Part shown: positions 59,164 to 64,000 of the stretch, piece after piece | Layout: each line of letters opens with the position of its first letter | How positions within the stretch are numbered: the first letter of the stretch is position 1 | Origin: Cyclospora cayetanensis | Lineage: Eukaryota; Apicomplexa; Conoidasida; Eucoccidiorida; Eimeriidae | Assembly: GCF_002999335.1 (NCBI RefSeq) | Contig: NW_020312503.1 | Span: 171,710 to 235,709, forward strand | DNA: 64,000 bases | Direction of reading: 5' to 3' | Notes under the pieces: generated by a model | Told to the model about the DNA's origin: nothing | The model's input: only the letters and a program-made list of their open reading frames with translations | Databases searched by the model: none | Program-made: the position numbers and the translations under genes

Positions 59164-62100
59164 CTACCTATGACTGGCGCACACTTTGAGAGGAAATGCA
59201 TTCGAAGAAGCTGCCCCCCCCTGATGCTTCCGCTTATGCTCGATGGATTCGCATCTCCCAACAACGGCTTTCTGCTTGCTGTCCTTCTCCTCATGCTTCC
59301 CATCCTGCGGCTTTCCAGAAGCCTCACATGGATACGTGGCAGTCAAAAGGTTCGCAGATGCAGACGAGGACGGCTGTCGTCTTCTCGGCTCCAGTCCTGG
59401 ATTTCCATTCTCCCCCTCTTGATCTTCGAAGGAATCGTCTACGAGGGGCGGCTGAGTCAAAATGTGGCAGCCCATGGATGGTCGTGGCGCCTGCCGAGAA
59501 CAAGCAAAAAATGACGGAAAAATGAGACCTTTCTGGCTCTGCTACGCCGGGATGCACTTTATAGGGATACCGTAGAAAGCGCAGGGGAAACTTACTTTGT
59601 ATCTGTGGCAACGAGGATCGTTCCATCCAAAACCAACGTTTGGATTCGGGGTCACACAGTAGCAAATTTCCGCTTCGTAGACGTGAGAAGACCGATCTTC
59701 CACCTGCGCGCAGTAGAATGCAAGAGATGGAAATACACTGAAGCCGTTCATCTTGCATACAACGACAGGAAATGAAAAAGACCGTTTTATATATGCCCAT
59801 CAAGCGCACATACGGTATAAAGTTCTAGAGGGACTGGGAGAGAAAAAATAGCGGCCGTAGTTTTTGTACTTGTTCATTAGCTTCCAACATCCACATGATT
59901 TCATCGACGGTCAAAGGATCATTTGTCCAGTCGAGATCTAATCGGCATTGCTTGTTCCAGTGGTGCCGGAACGCCGAAGAGACCCTATCCCACTCTTCTT
60001 TGGAAATCGAAGAATATAAATCTTTAAACGATTGAAATTGCGATAAACGACGAAACAAGGGATGATGAACGCGAGCCGAAGGCGCCGTTCGTTGGTACAC
60101 CTGCAGGACCCCGCGGACGTATCCACAGATCCAGAGTCTTATCCCTACGTATTTTTGTGCACGTGTATGCTTTTGTGCATGCATGCATGCCCACCACTGC
60201 TTCTTTGTCGAAGCGCATGACGATTAACCCTTCCCACAGCGCTTGACATCACATATGAAACACTGCGTATACACCTGAAAAGAGGCGCCAATCAGAGGAA
60301 GCAGAAGGCTCTAAAGCCGACAGCGGTACCGGCGTACCTCATAGCCGAATACATCCTCCAGTTCGACTGCCGGGGGAGACGAACCAAAGATGGAGAAAGG
60401 ATTCCAACGTCTCTGAATTTCGATTCGCTGACGCAAAACTTCCTTTTTTGGCAGCACCTTCCCTTCGTCCGCATCCAGCCCTGTGCACCACGGTGCCTCC
60501 TTTATATCCAGGGATGGTCTGTAAACGCCTCCTTGCTGAAACGTAGCGCATCACGGAAGCTCCAGATAACGCAGTCTTACAGAAGGAAGCATAGCTCCTC
60601 AGTAAAGGCAAGGCAGAGACATTTGCTGCCGATTAAAAAGCAGTAGGACAGAGGCGCAACAAACCGTGCGTGCGTACATTGGGAATATCTGCAACTAGCT
60701 TGTCGAGCATGAAGCAATCGCCGCGCCTTTTGGCGCCCTCCTTCAGAGGCCCCAAATACTTTTGTAGCACTATAGAAGTCTCCATGAGCTGCAGCAGCAA
60801 ACAGCGCGCGCACAAAAAGCATCGAACGGCCTTAAGCACCCCTGTAACTCAAAACGCATGCTCATCGCTACACACAGCTGCATCGCGCGAGAAGTAAGCA
60901 CGGTGTCATGAGAGGTGCGTGGAAGCTGCTCGCACCTCTTCATCTTCTAACAAGGGAAAAATATCGTCTGCGTGCTTCGACATTGCAGCCACTCGCACTA
61001 TGAACAAGCCAAAGTCGAACTGCGGCGTTGGTTTGGGGAGAGCCCTGAGCACTTTGTGCTGCAACGCGCCCTCCAGTTCTGCTGGTTCACCAGGTGTATC
61101 GCCTCCATCTTCTCGCAATTCTTCCTCTGCACAGGTTTCTTCCTGCTGAACAGCCGCCACGGAGGTATGCGAAAGCTCAACGAGCTGATTGCAGCTGCCG
61201 GGGGGACCAGAGTCTGCCGCTGCAACAGCGTCTTCTTTCGAAGAAGACGGCAGAGCAAAGCGGCAAATCGGCTCATCGTCCGCCTCTGAGACATCCTGGC
61301 TTTGCGCAGGGGAGGCTTCCCGAGGAATAACTGCTTTCTTGTGGGGTGCGTCAACGCGTGCCTTCTTCCTGTTGCAGTGCTGCGCCGCAGGGCATGCCAA
61401 CGACACCACAGCAAGAAAGGAGCACCATGCCACAGGCTGAAAACGCCTTCTCTCTGTCTCTGGGAAGCCCCCAAAGCTCATGTGCGTAGCTCGATGGAAA
61501 CCCCGCATAGGAATATGTATGGATGCACATGTATACATGTACATCCATACATACAGCGCAGCATACATACACCCATTCGAAGACACTCACTTTTGAACCA
61601 TGCGCTTGTGCCGCGCTTGAAGGCTTCTTCCCCGAAGAGGCTTTGGCCGCGTCGCTTCTGCAGCTGCCCTTACGCTTGTTGCTGGCGCCTTTCATTGGCG
61701 AGAGAGCCTCGGCATCCTCTCGAACAGCCTCTTCGCAAGTAGGATTCGTTCTGGACCTGCTGCTGCAGCCAGTAGGAGGACTCATCGGCATGCTGTCGAG
61801 CTCTCCCCTTCCCCTTTTCCTTTGGGAGTGCCCCCCTCCCCCGCCGGACGCCGTGGCTTGCTGTCGTTTTCCACCGCCCCCCCCCGGAGTTGTGCTGTTG
61901 TCTGCTGTTTCTGTGGAGCTTTTGGAGGAGGAGTGTTCCCCCCGTCTAGGTTGCTGCTGAGAAGCTAGGCACTGCTTCTTCGAAGCTGGGGAGGTCATGG
62001 GCTCATGACGCGGCGTTCCTTGGTTTGCGCGCTGGAGTCTTGGGCTTCTTCGGGCGAGAGAGGCAGAAGCGCTTTCCGCTGCATGCGTTTTCCCCCAGGT

Positions 62101-62739
62101 TTTCGTTTCCTCGGAGGACGCTGGAGCGGCTTCTTTTGCTTTCCTTGGCGTTGCAGTGCAGGAAGCCGCATCGGCCAGGGGATGGCTGCAGTTGGCGGCT
62201 GGGGTGTCTGGACACCACCTCTCGTCGCCTCCCCCCATGGCGGAGCCGATTTCATGTTTGTTTTCATCCTTTTCGTCCTCGAGACGTTTTGTGGCGATGG
62301 TGTTGCCGGAGTGGCAGATGCCGAGTGCCGCGTCGCCAGCGAATTCGCATTCGCCGTGGCTCTGGTGCGGTTCTTGCGGGATATCGGAGGGAGCCGAGTG
62401 TTCCATAGAGGTGGAAGAAAGCGAAAGAGAAGACGAAGGCACGGAGGTAGAAGCCGATGAGGGTCGTGTACCTCCAAAGTACAGCCTTATGGCCCCGGCT
62501 GAGTTGCTGCGTGACGCGCCTTGCAACTTGGACGCGCCTTGGGCGGAGTCGCCCTCTTTGCATATGCGGAAGAAGAAGTCGGAGAGCTCCTCGAAGTCGC
62601 CTCCCTCCAGCAGAGAGTGCAGACTTCGCAAGGCAGAAGCTGAAGCGGAAGACGTGGAGTCCGCTGGATTGCCGACAACTCCACCGCTTGGCTGCGGGTG
62701 CCGATCCAGCACTCCTTCTGCCGCTAGCAGGGGCTTCAT
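59164..62739 (-). CDS. INCENP: INCENP homologue (Aurora-binding inner centromere protein)
   Basis: Exons: 61591-62739, 60936-61379, 60678-60788, 60338-60535, 59870-60100, 59596-59703, 59164-59451, giving 842 residues. For exon 2 an acceptor at 61436 is also in phase. The N-terminal half is disordered, Ser/Gly/Ala-rich and basic, with NLS- and AT-hook-like patches (ARRSPRLQR, SQRKRGRGE, NKRKGS). Exon 4 contains an IN-box (Pfam PF03941): APWCTG, then Leu/Gln spacing, RRWNPFSIFGSSPP, VELEDVFG. Exon 5 opens with YQRTAPSARVH, matching the RTSS-type segment after the box that Aurora kinase phosphorylates in other INCENPs. Predicted role: scaffold of the chromosomal passenger complex, activating Aurora in mitosis. 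About 200 residues follow the box (SFKDLYSSISKEEWDRVSSA, WTNDPLTVDEIMWML), longer than in animals. The IN-box is strong evidence; the last two exons are less certain. Confidence 0.8.
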
Positions 62740-64000
62740 CCTCGAGCGCTCCGAACAAACGCAGAAAGAACGATGGAGTGAGCTGACAGCACGCGAAAAA
62801 GGAACAGAAAAGTCAGGAGGCGGCCCTCAGCTTCCCGGTTCCGTCCGCCGGAGGGGATCACGGGCAGCCAGCCGATCCGCTGTCGGCTGCCCGCAGCTGG
62901 AGGCGTGTAAAAACTCGGTTCAAGCAATCATATTTCTCTCCCCAGCGCGCGCACTCCAATGAGAAGGGCCCCCTCCCCTTCCCGCCGCTTCCAACGGCTG
63001 CCGCTCCACGCCGCTGGGGGGCCCTGCTGAGGGGTGTTGCGGTGCAGGGGTGGGGTTGGTGGGGAGGTGGTCCCTGCCCCCCTTCCTGCGTACAATAACA
63101 CACGCCTCTGATACGCTTTACGTGTGAAGGCATTGTTGCTCCGCTGCATGCCCTTAAAACTCGGCATTTTGGCTGCACATAATGCAGAATTCGCTATTTC
63201 CTCGGCGCACCAAACTGCACCACACCACGAACTACCGAACGAGAATCTCTACGCTGCTATGGGAGTGGTCCCCTCGCGCCTGCTCGCCCTCTTCTTGCCT
63301 TTGAAACAATGCGAAACTTCATACCTCTGGAGGAGCCCTGCGGGGGACGAACACGAAACGTGACGCGCCTAAGTGTTTTTGCCCCTTCCCTCAGTTCCAA
63401 ACACCCATTGGAGCGAGCTAAGGCACACTTCCACACTTTCTTCTACTGTGCCAGTTGTATTCAACAAAAATTCAAAAATCGACTCGTGCGTTTGTCCGTT
63501 TGCATACCCTGTTTCTTCAGAGTACTGCGAGCTCGATGCAAGACAATGCTGTGTGCATTTACGCTAAATGCTCTGTACAAATAGCTGCAAATGTAGCTGT
63601 GACGCTCCATCTAAGGTGTCCTTAAGGAGACGCTTCACACAAAACTTGAGGCAAACTTAGTCGGAAGCCACTGAACACTTTCCAGAAGTTCTTCCGCCGT
63701 ATCCTGCCAGCTACTGAGATCTCCCAATAGGAGAGGAGAGGAAGAACTAAGATGCGCGCAGTTGCACGCTCCAAACACTTCTAGCATTCACAGCGAGTTG
63801 CGTTTAGCATCAATCACACACGCACACACACAACATTACGTCTTGTTATATCGTGCTAACAGTACTATACAATAAACAAAGCATACGCACATACAAACCA
63901 GGTAGTCAGTTCGTCAATAAATGCTCGTTTGATATGTTTAGTGTAATAGACACTGTTCGTGTAAATTTAGACCAATGCATCTTTCCCTTCCTTTCAAAAC
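62740..64000. other. 5' flank of INCENP and right edge
   Basis: This should contain the INCENP promoter. A GC-rich stretch (about 62960-63080) with runs of C and G is followed by AT-rich sequence and a short CA repeat (about 63817-63832). No gene was supported. Confidence 0.5.

Noticed and set aside
60226..60265. Alternative fifth INCENP exon (VYTQCFICDVKRCGKG then stop)
   Set aside because: The acceptor is usable, but the alternative at 60100 restores the RT-containing segment expected after an IN-box.
62156..62962. Plus-strand 268-codon frame
   Set aside because: It is antisense to the INCENP first exon; the minus strand has the ATG, NLS patches and splice link to the IN-box.
1..64000. 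tRNA, rRNA, CRISPR or transposase genes
   Set aside because: None was recognised by eye. A covariance-model scan was not possible, so isolated tRNA genes cannot be excluded.

Overview
The window looks like nuclear DNA of a coccidian apicomplexan, most likely the Eimeria/Cyclospora group. Genes are rich in short GT-AG introns and base composition is balanced. Proteins carry Gln- and Ala-rich low-complexity tracts, and short telomere-type CCCTAAA tracts lie inside introns. The protein set is purely eukaryotic: a PDI, a p24 cargo receptor, a Qa-SNARE and an INCENP. No prokaryotic operon, rRNA, CRISPR array or transposase was seen. The species call is inference. Gene models were built by hand from open frames, GT/AG sites and codon phase. 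Exon coordinates are in each entry, and all multi-exon totals given are multiples of three.

Left part (1-24 kb). A DUF501 protein with a signal/transit-like leader (minus) is followed by a two-S1-domain, CCHC zinc-knuckle protein resembling ZCCHC17 (plus). Next come a three-exon 79-residue coiled-coil gene (minus), a secreted two-thioredoxin PDI (minus), a Gln-repeat protein of about 970 residues (plus) and a membrane-anchored glutamine cyclotransferase (plus). A three-exon protein of unknown family (minus) and a secreted acidic helical, LEA-like protein (minus) end this part.

Middle part (24-49 kb). A nine-exon endosomal-type Qa-SNARE with an unusual C-terminal extension (minus) is followed by an emp24/p24-family cargo receptor (plus). 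A small single-exon ORF (minus) comes next. Then a 14-kb gene of about 28 exons encodes a secreted, helix-rich protein of about 1040 residues (plus). Its 3' half uses almost only phase-1 introns and has micro-exons of 18-54 nt. It has no recognisable domain; a rhoptry-neck-type protein is one guess.

Right part (49-64 kb). A CAMK-type Ser/Thr kinase with about 700 residues after the kinase domain (minus) is followed by a 19-exon coiled-coil protein (plus). That gene converges, with 57 bp between stop codons, on an INCENP homologue (minus) recognised by its IN-box.

By function the genes group loosely into ER, Golgi and endosomal traffic (PDI, p24, Qa-SNARE, glutamine cyclotransferase, secreted proteins) and nucleus or mitosis (INCENP, coiled-coil protein, S1/CCHC protein, kinase). 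There is no operon logic. The strongest novelty candidates are the many-exon secreted gene, the DUF501 protein, the SNARE tail extension and the diverged inverted repeat near 15.2-15.9 kb.
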